Source: Terriglobia bacterium
Lineage (GTDB): Bacteria > Acidobacteriota > Terriglobia > UBA7540
Assembly (NCBI GenBank): GCA_030040515.1
Contig: JASHTO010000071.1
Coordinates: 1 to 16,371 of the forward strand
Length of the DNA: 16,371 nt
Direction: 5' to 3'
The notes beneath the pieces are model-generated. The model ran no database searches and was not told the DNA's origin. It saw only the letters and a program-made list of their open reading frames with translations. This document shows positions 14,918 through 16,371 of the stretch, one piece after another (within the stretch, counting starts at the first letter, position 1; every line of letters starts with the position of its first letter). Both the position numbers and the translations under genes were made by a program.

Positions 14918-16371
14918 TTGATCAGAAAATTCTGCGTGCTTTTGCCGATCCTGGCGCTCGCTTCGGCCCCGCTTCGCGCGCAGCGGGGCACTTCCTCCGA
15001 TGGCGCCAAGCCGCTTCCCGGCATCGTGGAAAAAACCTCCGGCATGCAAGCCTTCCCGGGTTATTTTGATTTTTACTGGGACGCCAAAGCGGGCAAAATC
15101 TGGCTGGCCATCGACAAATGGAACACAGAGTTCCTCTACCTTGAATCGCTGCCGGCGGGCGTGGGCTCCAATGACATTGGCCTGGACCGCGGGCAGGTGG
15201 GCGAAGGGCGCATCGTGCGCTTTGAGCGCATCGGACCGCGCGTCCTGCTGATCCAACCGAATTACGAATACCGCGCCCTCAGCGACGACGAAGCCGAGCG
15301 CCGCACCGTGCAGGAATCCTTTGCTGAGTCCACACTGTGGGGCTTCACCGTATCCGCCGAGGACGGCGAGAAAGTCCTGGTGGACGCAACAGACTTTTAT
15401 CTGCGCGACTCCCACAACGTCATTGCGGCGCTTCGGCGGGCGCACCAGGGCGCCTTTCGCCTCGATCCCACGCGCTGCGCCATCTATTTGCCGCGCACCA
15501 AAAACTTTCCGCAGAACACGGAGGTTGAAGCCACGCTCACCTTCACCGGTGACGAGCCCGGCCAATACGTGCGGCAGGTGGTTCCAACTCCCGAGGCAAT
15601 CACCGTTCGCGAGCATCAATCTTTCATCCAGCTTCCCCCGCCCGGCTTCAAGCCTCGCCCCTTCGACCCGCGTTCGGGATACTTTGGCGTCGGCTTCAGG
15701 GATTACGCCACGCCGGTGGGCGACCCGATCGAGAAGCGCTACACGGTGCGGCATCGCCTGGAGAAGAAAGATCCCACGGCCGCGATGAGCGAACCCGTGA
15801 AGCCCATCGTCTACTACCTCGACCCCGGCGCGCCGGAGCCGATTCGTTCCGCGCTGCTCGAGGGCGCGCGCTGGTGGAACCAGGCGTTTGAAGCGGCCGG
15901 TTACAAGGACGCCTTCCGCGTCGAACTGCTTCCCCCTGACGCCGACCCCATGGATGTGCGCTACAACGTCATCCAGTGGGTGCATCGCGCCACGCGTGGA
16001 TGGTCGTACGGCGGCGCGGTAACCGATCCCCGCACCGGCGAGATCATCAAAGGCCAGGTGACGCTCGGCTCGCTGCGTGTGCGGCAGGATTACCTGATCG
16101 CCGAGGGGCTGCTCGCTCCCTACGTGAAGGGGGAACCGGTTACGGACAAGATGATGCAGATGTCGCTCGCGCGCCTGCGCCAGCTCGCCGCGCATGAGGT
16201 GGGCCACACGCTCGGCCTGATGCACAATTTTGCCGCCAGCACCGTGAACCGCGCCTCGGTAATGGATTACCCCCCGCCACTCGTGACGCTGGGAGCCGAC
16301 GGCATTCCCGATCTTTCGAGCGCCTATGCCACCGGAATCGGTGCCTGGGACAAAGTGGCGATTGCCTATGG
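14918..16371 (+). CDS. Secreted zinc-dependent metalloprotease, metzincin-like (DUF5117/DUF4953 type), runs off the right edge
   Basis: A frame open to the window end encodes at least 484 residues. The start is TTG at 14918, chosen because GGAGG lies five bases upstream (14908-14912) and the protein then begins with a clear signal peptide, MIRKFCVLLPILALASAPLR, cleaved near LRA/QRG. The N-terminal part has FPGYFDFYWDAKAGKIWL and LAIDKWNTEFLYLESLPAG, as I recall from the DUF5117 group. The catalytic motif HEVGHTLGLMH (His426, Glu427, His430, His436) fits the metzincin HExxHxxGxxH. It is followed by ASVMDYPPP, a Met-turn-like segment, and before it comes YLDPGAPEPIRSALLEGARW, typical of the DUF4953 catalytic region. 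It is probably exported and degrades proteins or peptides. It lies 41 bases after the M28 gene in the same direction, with no terminator between, so they are likely co-transcribed. The C-terminus is missing here. Confidence 0.9.
   Translation, partial: MIRKFCVLLPILALASAPLRAQRGTSSDGAKPLPGIVEKTSGMQAFPGYFDFYWDAKAGKIWLAIDKWNTEFLYLESLPAGVGSNDIGLDRGQVGEGRIVRFERIGPRVLLIQPNYEYRALSDDEAERRTVQESFAESTLWGFTVSAEDGEKVLVDATDFYLRDSHNVIAALRRAHQGAFRLDPTRCAIYLPRTKNFPQNTEVEATLTFTGDEPGQYVRQVVPTPEAITVREHQSFIQLPPPGFKPRPFDPRSGYFGVGFRDYATPVGDPIEKRYTVRHRLEKKDPTAAMSEPVKPIVYYLDPGAPEPIRSALLEGARWWNQAFEAAGYKDAFRVELLPPDADPMDVRYNVIQWVHRATRGWSYGGAVTDPRTGEIIKGQVTLGSLRVRQDYLIAEGLLAPYVKGEPVTDKMMQMSLARLRQLAAHEVGHTLGLMHNFAASTVNRASVMDYPPPLVTLGADGIPDLSSAYATGIGAWDKVAIAY

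Noticed and set aside
14903..16225. 440-codon open frame on the minus strand
   Set aside because: It is antisense to the metzincin-like gene, which has a signal peptide, a Shine-Dalgarno and a full zinc motif.

Overview
The window looks like ordinary chromosome of a member of the Acidobacteriota. The GC content is roughly 60% by eye. The phylum call is an inference from content: a very long TonB-dependent receptor with an N-terminal carboxypeptidase-regulatory-like domain (Oar-like), secreted zinc proteases of types common in that phylum, and many TGTAGCG...CGCTACA intergenic palindromes. No phage, IS, CRISPR or plasmid genes are visible.

Layout. The left part (1-4592) is read on the minus strand. 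metK (S-adenosylmethionine synthetase) comes first and abuts ahcY (adenosylhomocysteinase), with the TAA of metK touching the ATG of ahcY. Then come tldD and the start of a tldE/pmbA-like gene that runs off the left edge. metK and ahcY make SAM and clear the S-adenosylhomocysteine left after methylation. TldD/TldE are expected to form a zinc peptidase that degrades or matures unfolded peptides. Two palindromic repeats sit between ahcY/tldD and tldD/tldE. metK uses a TTG start with a perfect Shine-Dalgarno and a good sigma70-type promoter.

The middle part (4593-5360) holds the metK promoter, a second type of palindromic repeat, a tRNA-Ser(UGA) gene on the minus strand, and about 450 bases of apparently non-coding DNA. 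The plus strand then carries an outer-membrane TonB-dependent receptor (5361-9035), a GC-rich hairpin, and a GH76-type alpha-1,6-mannanase with a lipoprotein-like signal (9240-10376). The last two suggest a small alpha-mannan capture and cleavage pair.

The right part (10522-16371, plus strand) holds an MscS-family channel with a large exported N-terminal domain. After another palindromic repeat and a clear promoter comes a likely operon of two secreted zinc peptidases: a glutamate-carboxypeptidase-II-like M28 protein and a metzincin-like protein (HExxHxxGxxH) that runs off the right edge.

Nothing here is a clear undescribed multi-gene system. The points most worth a second look are the family of two-armed palindromic repeats (one copy nested with a second repeat type), the altered hinge glycines in the MscS channel, and the loss of glutamate-recognition residues in the M28 protein although its catalytic zinc site is intact.
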